Source of the DNA: Staphylothermus sp.
GTDB taxonomy: Archaea; Thermoproteota; Thermoprotei_A; Sulfolobales; Desulfurococcaceae
Length of the DNA stretch: 53,218 bases
Direction: 5' to 3'
Assembly (NCBI GenBank): GCA_021157925.1
Contig: JAGGVR010000050.1
Location: 1-53,218, forward strand
The position numbers and the translations under genes are program-made. Positions within the stretch are counted from its first letter, which is position 1; each line of letters starts with the position of its first letter. This document shows positions 38,523-49,439 of this stretch, piece after piece. Below the pieces are notes generated by a model, which saw only the letters and a program-made list of their open reading frames with translations, was not told where the DNA came from and made no database searches.

Positions 38523-40064
38523 TTGGCAAATAGGAATGGCGTCTTAGTGCTTGCAAAGGATATTGTTAAAAAATTTCCAGGTGTAGTAGCTCTCAAAAAC
38601 GTTACATTTGATATACGTAAAGGAGAAATACACGGATTACTTGGACAGAACGGAGCTGGTAAATCTACGCTTGTAAAAGTCATATATGGTATTCATAAAC
38701 CAGATAGCGGAAAGATCTATGTTAAGGGTAAAGAGGTCAGATTCAATGGTCCAAGCGATGCAAGACGCCATGGTATCGTACTGGTTAACCAGGAAATAAC
38801 TGTGGTACCAAATTTAACTGTTATGGAAAATGTATTTCTTTTAGGAAAAATGTGGAAGGAAAAGGTATTTAGAAAAATTGACTACGAAGAACTTAGAGAA
38901 AAAACGTACAAAATAATTAGTGCTCTTGGAATAGATATTGAACCTAGTACAAAAGTAAAGGATTTAAGAGCAGCAGAAAAAATGATTGTTCAAATCTCTG
39001 CCGCATTAACAATGGATGCAGAAATTATTTTATTAGACGAACCGACAAGTCCTTTACCCCCAGAGGAAGTTGAGAAGCTTTTCAGTGTAATGCGCCAACT
39101 TCGTGATAAAGGCTTAGGTATAGTTTTTATTACTCATAGAGTGAAAGAAGCCTTGGAAATTTGTGATCGTATTACTGTATTAAGAAACGGAGTAAAACTA
39201 GGCACTCTAGAAGGAGATGATATGAATGAAAATAAACTCGTTCAATTAATGCTTGGCGTTAATCCAAATGAGTTCTATAAGGTTAGAAGCGAGGCTACTA
39301 TAAGAAGACCTCTGCTAACTGAGAAACCACTTTTAGAAATTAAAAATCTATCGACTACCCCTCTATCATCAACAGATATCCCATTGAAGAATATTAATTT
39401 AAGGGTATATCCAACCGAAATTCATGCTGTTGTTGGTCTAGTGGGTGCTGGAAAAAGCGAGTTAGGAAAGACACTGATTGGACTTCAACCAGTGACAAGT
39501 GGTGAAATTATAATTAAAGGTAAAAAAGTGAATATAAAGTCCCCAGTTGATGCATTAAAATATGGTATATACTACTTACCCGAGGACAGGAAAACAGAAG
39601 GATTAATCCCCAATTTGCATGTAATTGGTAATAAGACTATATCATCGTTGAAATACTTCACAAAATTATTGTTAATAAATAGTAAAAAAGAATATGATGT
39701 CGCTATGCAATTAGCCAAAAAACTGAATATAGTAATGCCTTCACCTTATGAGAAAGTTATAAAGCTAAGTGGAGGAAATCAACAAAAAGTCTTAATAGCA
39801 AGAGGTTTACTAGCAAAACCAGAGATCCTCATCTTAGATGAACCTACAGTAGGTATAGACATAGGAGCTAAAGTTGAAATAAGAAAAGCAATATATGAGC
39901 TTGCACACAAGGAAAAAATAACAATATTATTATTAACAAGCGATCCTGACGAAGCCCTTGGATTAGCAGACACTATATCTGTTATGAGAAATGGTGAAAT
40001 AGTGGCTAATTTTATAAACGAAAACCTCAGTAGAGAAGAAGTAATAAAGGCTATGACGGGGTAA
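38523..40064 (+). CDS. Sugar ABC transporter ATPase with two ABC domains (RbsA/XylG type)
   Basis: GLLGQNGAGKSTLVK; second domain GLVGAGKSELGKTLIG; LSGGNQQKVLIARGLLAKPEILILDEPTVGIDIGAK. TTG start inferred at 38523. Confidence 0.94.
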   Translation: MANRNGVLVLAKDIVKKFPGVVALKNVTFDIRKGEIHGLLGQNGAGKSTLVKVIYGIHKPDSGKIYVKGKEVRFNGPSDARRHGIVLVNQEITVVPNLTVMENVFLLGKMWKEKVFRKIDYEELREKTYKIISALGIDIEPSTKVKDLRAAEKMIVQISAALTMDAEIILLDEPTSPLPPEEVEKLFSVMRQLRDKGLGIVFITHRVKEALEICDRITVLRNGVKLGTLEGDDMNENKLVQLMLGVNPNEFYKVRSEATIRRPLLTEKPLLEIKNLSTTPLSSTDIPLKNINLRVYPTEIHAVVGLVGAGKSELGKTLIGLQPVTSGEIIIKGKKVNIKSPVDALKYGIYYLPEDRKTEGLIPNLHVIGNKTISSLKYFTKLLLINSKKEYDVAMQLAKKLNIVMPSPYEKVIKLSGGNQQKVLIARGLLAKPEILILDEPTVGIDIGAKVEIRKAIYELAHKEKITILLLTSDPDEALGLADTISVMRNGEIVANFINENLSREEVIKAMTG

Positions 40065-40068
40065 TAGG

Positions 40069-41052
40069 ATGAATACCAAAAATAATAAAAATGTAACATT
40101 TCTCGATAAATTGATTACATGGATCAAAACATCCGATCTCGCTAAGCCTATAATACCTGTCATTGGATTATACATTATAGCATCATTGCTTGCCCCACAG
40201 TACTTTCTCTCACCATACAATCAAAAGATAATCCTAATGCAAGTAACACCATTACTCGCAATAGCTACTGGTGAAATGTTAATAATTCTCATGGGAAGTA
40301 TAGACTTAACTCCAGGTTCATCACAAGGAGTTACTGCAATGTTAGCAGCACTAGTATATATTACAACTGGAAACTTTGGCTTAGCCATTTTATCAGCAAT
40401 TCTACTAGGTATGTTGATAGGTTCAATTAATGGAATACTTGTTACTAAACTCAAGATCTTCTCATTCGTCGCAACATTGGCAGGACTCGTAATATGGCGC
40501 GCTGTAGATCTATGGATCTCAGGAGGAAGACTGATCTACGGGTTAAAACCGTTCGGAATATTTAGTGAAGCTATTGGTGTTGTACCAATAGGATTCATCA
40601 TTATGGTTCTAATCAATATTGCTGTCTACCTATTGTTAAAACATACAGCTTATGGTAGATATGTATACGCAATTGGAGGAAACGAAGAAGCTGTCAGAAT
40701 GGCTGGTGTAAGAGTAGATTTAATAAAATTCATTTCATTTATGCTAGCAGGATTAATGTATGGTATAGGTGGTGTAATGATTATAGGAATGTCTGGATTA
40801 GCCGTAGATCCATGGACAGCATATGGTTATGAATTAAATGCAATAGCTACATGTGTCCTCGGCGGTATTCTGCTAATAGGAGGTGCTGGTCATCCACTAG
40901 GAGTAATCTTTGGCGCATTCTTATTAACGCTATTAATGAACTTGCTTGTACTACTTGGATTAACTCAGGCAAGCATACAACAAATCGTAACAGGTTTCGT
41001 ACTAATTGCGGCAGCAACAACATTAGCTAGAGGATTGAAATACGTTAAGTAA
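40069..41052 (+). CDS. Sugar ABC transporter permease (RbsC/XylH type)
   Basis: GSIDLTPGSSQGVTAMLAALV; GGNEEAVRMAGVRVDLIKF; multiple TMs. Confidence 0.94.
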   Translation: MNTKNNKNVTFLDKLITWIKTSDLAKPIIPVIGLYIIASLLAPQYFLSPYNQKIILMQVTPLLAIATGEMLIILMGSIDLTPGSSQGVTAMLAALVYITTGNFGLAILSAILLGMLIGSINGILVTKLKIFSFVATLAGLVIWRAVDLWISGGRLIYGLKPFGIFSEAIGVVPIGFIIMVLINIAVYLLLKHTAYGRYVYAIGGNEEAVRMAGVRVDLIKFISFMLAGLMYGIGGVMIIGMSGLAVDPWTAYGYELNAIATCVLGGILLIGGAGHPLGVIFGAFLLTLLMNLLVLLGLTQASIQQIVTGFVLIAAATTLARGLKYVK

Positions 41053-41605
41053 ACCATTAATTCAATTTTTACTCCTTAAAACAAATCATATAAACAGAAG
41101 CATATGTTTCTTTTAAATAAACTCCAATATGTTCTAACATACCATGTTTTTCTTAGACAGTTCTTTTACTGAGTCTAGTAATGGTCTTCGGTCACTGACT
41201 TTCTAAATATCATACTCTAAGGCAAAGACATCTTTCCGTGACAATCGTTCCTATTAAGTTAAATTCTCAGTAAAATATTCTAATTGGATCAATAGTTATG
41301 AGTAATAATTTTGAAGAACGTTTTGTTATTCCGAAAACGCTTCATAAATATTGGAGAACTATTGCCTCGTCGTTAATAATGCATATGTAGTGTTCTCGAG
41401 AATAAAACGTTTAATAAAAGTTATAGGTATTCGGTAGGTAGGTTATTGTAAGAGTAACATATTCATAGTTATAAGTTCTAACTTCCGGCTCCCTTACTAC
41501 AATTAACACAGTGTTCCACATCGTTTAACAAATTAAATATATTACAATTTTCTAAAATCGATAAATCTAATGTATCATTCTAGGCTGTGATTGAACTTAT
41601 ATTTA

Positions 41606-43105
41606 TCACATTTTGCTACCATATGAGAATTTCTTTCTTGCTATATATGGTAGCGTCCATGATATAATCATTATAATTATTATGCCTAGTGCTATAGGTC
41701 TTGTAAAGAAGATCAGTGGATCACCTTTTCTAATTGTCATCATGAAGTATGTCTCCATCATGGTTCCTAGTATTATTCCGAGAACTGTAGGCGAGAGCGG
41801 GAATCCATATTTTTCCATAAAGTAGCCAAGTATGCCAAAGAGCAACATAATTAATACATCGAACATACTATAGTTTATCGCATAAGATCCTGTTATACAG
41901 AATACTAGTATTATTGGCACGAGTATGCTTTCGGGTATTCTTGTAAACATTCTAGCTAGGGCTCTTATTGCAAGGTATCCGAGCGGAATGACCAGTATAT
42001 TTGCTAATAGGAATATTGCAAATAATGTGTATACGAGCTGGGCTTGTTCCTCAAATATCTTGGGACCCGGAGTTATTCCTTTCATCATCATAACTCCAAC
42101 TACAATAGCTGTTACAGAATCACCTGGAATACCAAATACTAGTGCAGGAATCCATGCACCACCTAGTGCTGCGTTGTTTGCCGAAGTACCTGCTACGATA
42201 CCCTCTATACTGCCTTTACCGTATTCGTTACGCTTCTTTGAAGTATACATAGATAGACTATATGATAGCCAGGCAGCGATGTCCGCGCCTGCTCCTGGCA
42301 ACGCACCAACAATGACTCCTAGAAATGAACCGACTATGAACCTTTTTATATGACGTAAAACATTTTTGAAGCTATTTACTACGAGGCCTATTAGTGGTAT
42401 AGCTTTGGTTTCTATTCTTAATAATTGACCTCCACCAATTCTTCTAACCCTTCTAATTACTTCAGACATACCAAATAATCCTATCATAGCAGGAATAAAT
42501 GGTATGCCACCATAAAGTTCGGATATTCCGAAAGTAAATCTTGGTACATTATATAATGGATCTACTCCAATTGTTGATACAAGGAGACCTATAAATAACG
42601 AAATAAATGCTTTTAGTTTTGACCCAGTTGATGCTAATACAGCTGTGCTTAAACCGAAAACAGTTAACCAAAAGAACTCGACACTAGAGAAGTTCATGGC
42701 GAAACTTGCTAATTGAGGAGCAAAATACCATAATAGTAATACGCCGATTATGCCTCCTAATGTGGAAGCCATTAACGAGACTCCAAGTGCGATCTCGGAT
42801 TTTCCTTTTTTGGTGAGCTCATACATGTCTGTGATATATGCAGCTGATGCTGGTGTTCCAGGTATTCTGACAAAAGCTCCTGGAATATCTCCTGAGTAGA
42901 TTGCCAATACATCCATTGTAACAATCATTGCTAAAGCCGTCAGCGGATCTAACCAGAAAGCGAAAGGAATAAGTAGTGCCGCTGCCATTGTGGCTGTAAG
43001 TCCTGGCATAGAGCCTATGAATAAACCATATAGTGCTGCGACTATTACGGCAATTAGTACTCGTGGATTGAGTATGTTCATCAATATTGTAAACGGATCT
43101 ACCAT
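41606..43105 (-). CDS. tctA: Tripartite tricarboxylate transporter large permease (TctA family)
   Basis: GLFIGSMPGLTATMAAALLIPFAFWLDPLTALAMI; GDIPGAFVRIPGTPASAA; GALPGAGADIAAWLSY; GIPGDSVTAIVVGVMMM. Confidence 0.94.
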   Translation of the reverse strand: MVDPFTILMNILNPRVLIAVIVAALYGLFIGSMPGLTATMAAALLIPFAFWLDPLTALAMIVTMDVLAIYSGDIPGAFVRIPGTPASAAYITDMYELTKKGKSEIALGVSLMASTLGGIIGVLLLWYFAPQLASFAMNFSSVEFFWLTVFGLSTAVLASTGSKLKAFISLFIGLLVSTIGVDPLYNVPRFTFGISELYGGIPFIPAMIGLFGMSEVIRRVRRIGGGQLLRIETKAIPLIGLVVNSFKNVLRHIKRFIVGSFLGVIVGALPGAGADIAAWLSYSLSMYTSKKRNEYGKGSIEGIVAGTSANNAALGGAWIPALVFGIPGDSVTAIVVGVMMMKGITPGPKIFEEQAQLVYTLFAIFLLANILVIPLGYLAIRALARMFTRIPESILVPIILVFCITGSYAINYSMFDVLIMLLFGILGYFMEKYGFPLSPTVLGIILGTMMETYFMMTIRKGDPLIFFTRPIALGIIIIMIISWTLPYIARKKFSYGSKM

Positions 43106-43596
43106 CCCAACACACCAGCTGGCAACGGTACTTTAAGTATGAATCTAAATAGAGCATACATTAGGAATGAGAAAGATATTGCTAACAAAATAGCTTCTTC
43201 GTTCTTAGCTCTTAACAATTTTGCCAGAATTCCTGTCAGCAACATAGTTGATAATAAGTAGCCTAGTATATTGACCAAGTAAACATAAGTTATAACCAAA
43301 ACTATTAGAATTAACGTGTATACTATACCAGTATAGTTTTTCCTATTCAAACTAATTAAAGGACGAGCGGAAGTCGTGAAACTTTTTTCCTTAATGATAT
43401 TTAACGAGCATTTAACTACCAAAACAAAGGACAATAACGCTAAACCTGCGGATATAAGCATTGGAAACAAACTTGGACCAAAAATTCCTAGACCTAATAC
43501 ATTGATATTTTGTGAATCAAAATAGAATATAATACCTACAAACATAAACAGTATCCCAAGTATTAATTCTCCTATTAAACAGTTTGGTCTCATCAT
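43099..43596 (-). CDS. tctB: Tripartite tricarboxylate transporter small permease (TctB family)
   Basis: Four-TM ORF directly upstream of and overlapping tctA; TctB-like hydropathy. Confidence 0.82.
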   Translation of the reverse strand: MMRPNCLIGELILGILFMFVGIIFYFDSQNINVLGLGIFGPSLFPMLISAGLALLSFVLVVKCSLNIIKEKSFTTSARPLISLNRKNYTGIVYTLILIVLVITYVYLVNILGYLLSTMLLTGILAKLLRAKNEEAILLAISFSFLMYALFRFILKVPLPAGVLGW

Positions 43597-43699
43597 AAAT
43601 CACTTTGCCTGTTAATTATACCCTATTAAATTCTTTATATTGAATTGGAGTGAGGTAAAAAAAATATTTTGACTAAAAACAGGAAAGACTTCCCTATCT

Positions 43700-44704
43700 T
43701 TACTTTGCATAACCAGCTTCTTTTAGTAATTGTCCAAACTGTTCATATTCCTGTGCTAGATAGTTCTTGAAATCTTCGCCTAGTATCAATTTGCCTACGA
43801 AGCTGTTGTCTTTGAGAAATTTCTGGAATGTATCTGAATAGTAGGCCTCTCTGACAGCATCAACTAGAATTTGAACTCTCTCTTTAGGCGTTCCCTTTGG
43901 AGCGGCTAGTCCTGCCCAACCACAAATTGCTACGTCGTATCCAAGTTCTTTCAATGTCGGTACATCTTCTAGTCCTTCAACTCTCTCATCGCTCATTACA
44001 GCAAGAATTCTGACTTGTCCTGCATCGTATAGTGGCTTAGCCTCACCGGATCCGACAAATGCTATGTCTATACCACCAGAGATTAGTTCTTGTAGAGCCG
44101 GTGCAGCACCTTGGCTTGGTACCCATACTACATCGTTTGGAGATGCACCAATGGCTTTGAGGAACGCTATTCTTGCTATATCCCATACTCCAGCTTGTGC
44201 TGTACCAGAAGCTTTTAATTCACCTGGATGCTCCTTAATGTACTGTACTAAGTCATCTATAGTCTGCCATGGAGAATCTGCCTTAACAACAATTACTGCT
44301 GGATTACAAATTAGCATTGCTATCGGTTCAAAGTCTTCATATGTTATGTCAAGAGTTCCAATCCATGGGAATATATCCAATTCGATCGTAATGGCTGTTA
44401 ATGTATAACCGTCGGGTGGTGCTTGTGCACCAGCCTTGAATGTAGCAGCTCCTCCACCACCTACTTTGTTTAATACGTTAATCTCAACACCAAATTTTTC
44501 TTGAAGAATTGATGCTATAGTTCGTGTGGTTCTATCTGTACCACCGCCTGGGCTCCATGGTACATAAATTGTTATTGGTTTTGATGGATACTTTTCTTCC
44601 GCTGTCTGTGTGTATATATAATATCCTACACCTACAGCTGCTATTACAACTATCAAGACTATTATGAGAGCTGTAGTCTTAGTGAGAGCTGTGTACCCAG
44701 GCAT
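43700..44704 (-). CDS. tctC: Tripartite tricarboxylate transporter substrate-binding protein (TctC/Bug family)
   Basis: YPSKPITIYVPWSPGGGTDRTTRTIASILQEKFGVEINVLNKVGGGGAATFKAGAQAPPDGYTL. Confidence 0.95.
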   Translation of the reverse strand: MPGYTALTKTTALIIVLIVVIAAVGVGYYIYTQTAEEKYPSKPITIYVPWSPGGGTDRTTRTIASILQEKFGVEINVLNKVGGGGAATFKAGAQAPPDGYTLTAITIELDIFPWIGTLDITYEDFEPIAMLICNPAVIVVKADSPWQTIDDLVQYIKEHPGELKASGTAQAGVWDIARIAFLKAIGASPNDVVWVPSQGAAPALQELISGGIDIAFVGSGEAKPLYDAGQVRILAVMSDERVEGLEDVPTLKELGYDVAICGWAGLAAPKGTPKERVQILVDAVREAYYSDTFQKFLKDNSFVGKLILGEDFKNYLAQEYEQFGQLLKEAGYAK

Positions 44705-44816
44705 TTTATCACCTGGGACATCAACTAGGAGTAATCAAATTAATTTTTAATCGAAAATAATATTAAAAAAATAACGGTTGCGAACAAAATTATTGAAAAA
44801 TAAAATTATTCAGAAT

Positions 44817-45596
44817 TTAGTTCTTACTCAATCTGTTAAGGTAAATTCTTGCACCTTCAATTAAGTATTTCATATCATGTGATAGCGATATGAAATTATA
44901 TCCCATTTCTAACGCTTTTTGAGCGAACTCCGGTGTTTCTGCCATTATTCCGATGATCTTATTATATTTCATGGCCTTTCTGGCGATATCTTGAAGAATA
45001 TTTAAGAATTCAGGTGTTTGTGTTTTACCAAATAATCCGAGCGAAGCTGAGAGATCTGCTGGACCTACAAATATCCCGGATACTCCGTCTACTTCTATGA
45101 TTTCTTCTAAATTTTCATACCCAGATCTTGTCTCGATCTGTACTATTAGAATGGCTCGTTTATTCCAGTTATTAAAGTACTCGACAGCGTCCCAGAAACC
45201 ATACATTATGCATCTACGAGGCCCCACGCCTCTAATACCATGTGGCGGGTACCTTATAGCTCTGACAGCTTGGATTGCTTCATCTTTATTATTGACCCAT
45301 GGAACAATTATTCCCCCAACACCTAGGTCTAGGGCTCTTTTAATGTCTACAGGATCGTTCCATGGAACACGGACTAGGGGAACTATGTCTGTTCCTTTAA
45401 GAGCCATTAACATTTTCTCAATATCATTGATTGTCAAAGGGGCATGTTCCATATCAAATAAGAACCAATCGAACGGTAAATTGGATAATATTTCAACTAC
45501 TTCGGGATGTGATATTGTTATCCACGTTCCCAGTAGTGGTTGTTTGTTTTTTATCTTTTCATGGAATATATTATACCATTTATCGTATATGTTCAA
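44817..45596 (-). CDS. HpcH/HpaI family aldolase
   Basis: LLGTWITISHPEVVEILSNLPFDWFLFDMEHAPL; VQIETRSGYENLEEIIEVDGVSGIFVGPADLSASLG. Confidence 0.94.
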   Translation of the reverse strand: MNIYDKWYNIFHEKIKNKQPLLGTWITISHPEVVEILSNLPFDWFLFDMEHAPLTINDIEKMLMALKGTDIVPLVRVPWNDPVDIKRALDLGVGGIIVPWVNNKDEAIQAVRAIRYPPHGIRGVGPRRCIMYGFWDAVEYFNNWNKRAILIVQIETRSGYENLEEIIEVDGVSGIFVGPADLSASLGLFGKTQTPEFLNILQDIARKAMKYNKIIGIMAETPEFAQKALEMGYNFISLSHDMKYLIEGARIYLNRLSKN

Positions 45597-45752
45597 CTAT
45601 GTATCACCAATACTGTTTTTGACCGACTAGCGTTTATGCTTTCAGAGGAGTTCGTTTTAATTCTAATTATTGATTCCAGTATTTAAGAATACAGCTAAGA
45701 TTTTTATTATTCTTCGCGGAGAAGTATTATACGAGGAAACACCTTTGAAAAG

Positions 45753-47258
45753 GTGTTGATCTTGAAACTCGTTCCTATTGGTATTGCAATGCTAGGTGAT
45801 GAACGTAGAACCGTTATGGATCGTGTAGAATCTAAATGTAAATATCAAATAGAAAAATTTGCAAATATATTAAGTAATAAGATCGAATATATCAATGGCT
45901 CTAAGCCAGAAATAATAGTAGCGCCTAAAATAATATCATCGATAAAAGATTCTAAGGAAGTCGGAGAATATTTTCTGAGTAAAGGCGTTAGAATCCTAAT
46001 ACTGTTGTACCACATATGGAACTATCCATATTTGGTATGGCCATTAGTCAATATTGTAGGAAAGGATAAGCCTATCTTACACGTATCAAACAATGAAGGA
46101 CTATATCCTGGTAACGTAGGGTTACTAGCCACTGATGGAGCTTTAAGACAGGCTGGACTTCGAACCCATAGACTAATAGGTGATCTTGATGATCCAAAAT
46201 TGCAGGACGAAGTTGTAAAATGGATCATGGCTGCTGAGGCATATGTCTCTCTAAGAGGACAAGTATATGGTATGTACGGCGGACACTCAATGGGTATGGA
46301 AACAGGATACTTCCAAATGATACCCATACAAAAAACATTCGGAGTTACAGTATATCAAATAGATCAATTATGGTTGGTCAAAGAAATGGAAAGGGTTCCC
46401 GAAGAAGAGGTTGAAAAAGGATTTAAATGGCTAAGTGACTTATTAGGAGATCGCATAAAATATGATGGCAAAGTATTGACTCCTGAAAAATTAAAAATGC
46501 AGCTAAGACTCTACTTAGCAATGAAAAAAGTCAATGAGGAGTATGGTTTCGACTTCTGTGGTATTAAGGGACAAAGAGAATTATCAGAACACGTTGTAAT
46601 ACCTGATGTCGCTGAAATGCTGATGAACGATCCCTATGATTGGAATGGCCCCAAAGAACCATTTGTATGTGCCACTGAAGCGGATTCTTTAGGAGCTTTA
46701 ACAATGCAAATACTAAAATATATTAGCAGAGGACTACCTGTACTATTCGCTGATGTAAGATTATATGTACCAGAGAAAGACATATGGGTATTTGTTAACT
46801 CAGGTGAACATGCAAGCTTCTATGCATCATATAGTCTCGATCCCAAAGTAAACTTTAGAAAAATAACACTATGGCCAGCTGAGGAAATGTACTTCCCAGC
46901 GGGAGGAGCCTCCGTAGAATTCGACTCTGACCCTGCTGAGATGACTTTTGCAAGACTAGGTATTAGAGATGATAAATTATACATGGTAATTGTAAGAGGA
47001 GAAGCAATAGATCTCCCAGAAGACGAGAAAAAGAAAATCAAAGAACAAACCAACCCAACGTGGCCACACATGTTCGTCAAATTAAAAGCTAGTTACGAAG
47101 AATTCATCAACGTATTCCCAGCAAACCACATACACGGAATACCAGGCGACCACGTGAAAGAGCTAGTTTACTTCTGCCAAATAGCAGGAATAAAACCTAT
47201 CGTACTGGGCGAAGACAAGAAACGATTTCTAAGTCCATTATGGGAACAACTAAAATAA
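45753..47258 (+). CDS. L-fucose/L-arabinose isomerase family protein
   Basis: YVSLRGQVYGMYGGHSMGMETGYFQM; CATEADSLGALTMQILKYI; FPANHIHGIPGDHVKELVYFCQIAGI. Start could be TTG at 45762. Confidence 0.88.
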   Translation: MLILKLVPIGIAMLGDERRTVMDRVESKCKYQIEKFANILSNKIEYINGSKPEIIVAPKIISSIKDSKEVGEYFLSKGVRILILLYHIWNYPYLVWPLVNIVGKDKPILHVSNNEGLYPGNVGLLATDGALRQAGLRTHRLIGDLDDPKLQDEVVKWIMAAEAYVSLRGQVYGMYGGHSMGMETGYFQMIPIQKTFGVTVYQIDQLWLVKEMERVPEEEVEKGFKWLSDLLGDRIKYDGKVLTPEKLKMQLRLYLAMKKVNEEYGFDFCGIKGQRELSEHVVIPDVAEMLMNDPYDWNGPKEPFVCATEADSLGALTMQILKYISRGLPVLFADVRLYVPEKDIWVFVNSGEHASFYASYSLDPKVNFRKITLWPAEEMYFPAGGASVEFDSDPAEMTFARLGIRDDKLYMVIVRGEAIDLPEDEKKKIKEQTNPTWPHMFVKLKASYEEFINVFPANHIHGIPGDHVKELVYFCQIAGIKPIVLGEDKKRFLSPLWEQLK

Positions 47259-47363
47259 TCCATATCTGTTTTTTACCTTTCATCCTAGTCATACATCTAA
47301 ATAAAATTACGCTCACAATATCGTTGATAGAATAGACTAGTTATTAATCTGTAGGTGCTTCAG

Positions 47364-47882
47364 ATGACAAAAAGAGTTCTAATCATAATAGGTCCTGACT
47401 TTGAAGACCTCGAATTGTTTTATCCATTATATCGATTAAAAGAGGCAGGATTTGAAGTAACAATTGCTGCTCCATGGAAAGGAAAATTATCGGGCAAACA
47501 TGGTTATACAGTCGAAGTTAATAAGTCATTTGAGGAAATCAACTCAGATGAATATGATGCACTAGTAATACCCGGTGGCCGTGAACCCGAAAGGATAAGG
47601 GTTTTTGCAAGAGAACAAGCCGTTAGGATCATTCAACATTTTATGGACAAAAGAAAGCCAGTAGCAGCAATTTGTCACGACGGCCCACAACTTCTTATCA
47701 GCGCTGAACGTGTAAGGGGATATAAATTAACAAGTTATCCGGGTACATCTGACGATATTAGAGCAGCTGGAGGTATATGGGTTAACGACCCAGTTGTAGT
47801 AGATAAGAATCTAGTTACGGCAAGAATACCTGATGACCTGCCGTACTGGACAAAAGAATTCATAAAAATGCTTTTGTCATGA
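47364..47882 (+). CDS. DJ-1/PfpI family protein
   Basis: RVLIIIGPDFEDLELFYPLYRLKEAGFEVTIAAP; DALVIPGGREPERIR; VAAICHDGPQLL. Confidence 0.93.
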   Translation: MTKRVLIIIGPDFEDLELFYPLYRLKEAGFEVTIAAPWKGKLSGKHGYTVEVNKSFEEINSDEYDALVIPGGREPERIRVFAREQAVRIIQHFMDKRKPVAAICHDGPQLLISAERVRGYKLTSYPGTSDDIRAAGGIWVNDPVVVDKNLVTARIPDDLPYWTKEFIKMLLS

Positions 47883-47920
47883 AAATTAAGATAGAAACAC
47901 GTGTGCACTAGTGATTTAAA

Positions 47921-49417
47921 ATGCGTAATCTAATCCTACTCGGTTTCGACCTCGGAGCAAGCAGTGGAAGAGCCATAATAGGCAAACTTGATCTTGATAA
48001 CAAAAGACTCGAAATAGAGGAAATATACAGATTCCCGAACGGACCAATACGTATAGGCAAGAATATGTATTGGGATATTTTAATGATATGGAAAGAAATG
48101 AAATCAGCGATCCTTCTCGCATATAAAAAATACAAGGAGGATCTCGTATCCATAGGAGTAGATACATGGGGCGTTGATTTCGGATTACTTGACAATAATG
48201 GAGAATTAATAGGATTCCCACATAGTTACAGAGACCCACGCAATAAAGAAGCTATGGACGAATTACTCAGTAGGATTCCTAAAGAGAAAATCTACATGCG
48301 TACTGGAATACAGTTTACACCCATTAATACCTTGTATCAATTATATGCAATGGTTCGAATAAATTCAACACAATTAAAAGCAGCCAAAACATTCCTGATG
48401 ATACCAGACATATTTAATTACTGGCTATCGGGCGTTACAGCGTCGGAATTTACTGAGGCCTCAACAACACAATTCCTCGATCCACGAACTAAAACATGGA
48501 CCTATGATTTACTTGAGGAAATAGGTATACCTACCAATATATTCCCAGAAATAATCGAACCTGGAACATACTTGGACAAAATTGATAAAAAATTAGCAGA
48601 GGAACTTGGGATCTCCAAAGATATAGCTATAATAGCACCTGCAACTCATGATACAGCATCCGCTATAGCTGCTGCACCAATTGAAGAAGATTATGGATAT
48701 GTAAGTTGTGGAACATGGAGCCTTGTAGGAATAGAATTAGATAGGCCACTGATTAACAAAAAATCCATGGAATACAATTTCACAAATGAAGGAGGAGCTT
48801 TCAATACAATAACGTTTCTCAGGAATATACAAGGTATGTGGTTTCTACAAGAAATAAGACGCGCATTGGCATTAAAGGGTGAAAACTATAGCTACGAAGA
48901 ATTAACAAAAATGGCTGCCGAAGCAAGAGGATTCATAGCATTCATAGATCCCGACAATCCCAAATTCTTATCACCCATCAATATGATTGATGAAATAATG
49001 AAGTTCTTAGATGAAACTAAACAGGAAAAGCCCAGAAATATAGGCGAGTTAGTAAGAATAGTACTGGAAAGCTTGGCTTTAAAATATAGGAGAGTATTCG
49101 AACAAGCACAAGATCTAACAGGTAGAAAGATACGCCAAATAAACATATTTGGAGGCGGATCTCGCAACTGGTTACATAATCAATTAGTTGCTGATTTCAC
49201 CAACATCCCAGTAGTAGCTGGACCAACTGAGGCAACATCTATCGGAAATATTCTTCTACAAACAGCAGGTCTAGGATATATTAATTCCCTAAAAGAATTA
49301 AGAGAAATTGTAAGAAACTCATTCGAATTATCCAGATATGAACCCAATCATACTCCAAAACATGAAGATGCATATCAAAGATTCCTAGATATTCTCGAAA
49401 AGACGGGCGGAATTTAG
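47921..49417 (+). CDS. Rhamnulokinase-like FGGY kinase
   Basis: LGFDLGASSGRAIIGKLD; SIGVDTWGVDFGLLDNNGELIGFPHSYRD; CGTWSLVGIELDRPL; NIFGGGSRNWLHNQLVADFT. Confidence 0.9.
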   Translation: MRNLILLGFDLGASSGRAIIGKLDLDNKRLEIEEIYRFPNGPIRIGKNMYWDILMIWKEMKSAILLAYKKYKEDLVSIGVDTWGVDFGLLDNNGELIGFPHSYRDPRNKEAMDELLSRIPKEKIYMRTGIQFTPINTLYQLYAMVRINSTQLKAAKTFLMIPDIFNYWLSGVTASEFTEASTTQFLDPRTKTWTYDLLEEIGIPTNIFPEIIEPGTYLDKIDKKLAEELGISKDIAIIAPATHDTASAIAAAPIEEDYGYVSCGTWSLVGIELDRPLINKKSMEYNFTNEGGAFNTITFLRNIQGMWFLQEIRRALALKGENYSYEELTKMAAEARGFIAFIDPDNPKFLSPINMIDEIMKFLDETKQEKPRNIGELVRIVLESLALKYRRVFEQAQDLTGRKIRQINIFGGGSRNWLHNQLVADFTNIPVVAGPTEATSIGNILLQTAGLGYINSLKELREIVRNSFELSRYEPNHTPKHEDAYQRFLDILEKTGGI

Positions 49418-49439
49418 ACTCTACAGGAGTTGATTTAAA

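Noticed and set aside
42819-43157. Minus-strand 112-aa ORF rich in Ser/Arg/Tyr
   Set aside because: Out-of-frame reading of the 5' end of tctA.
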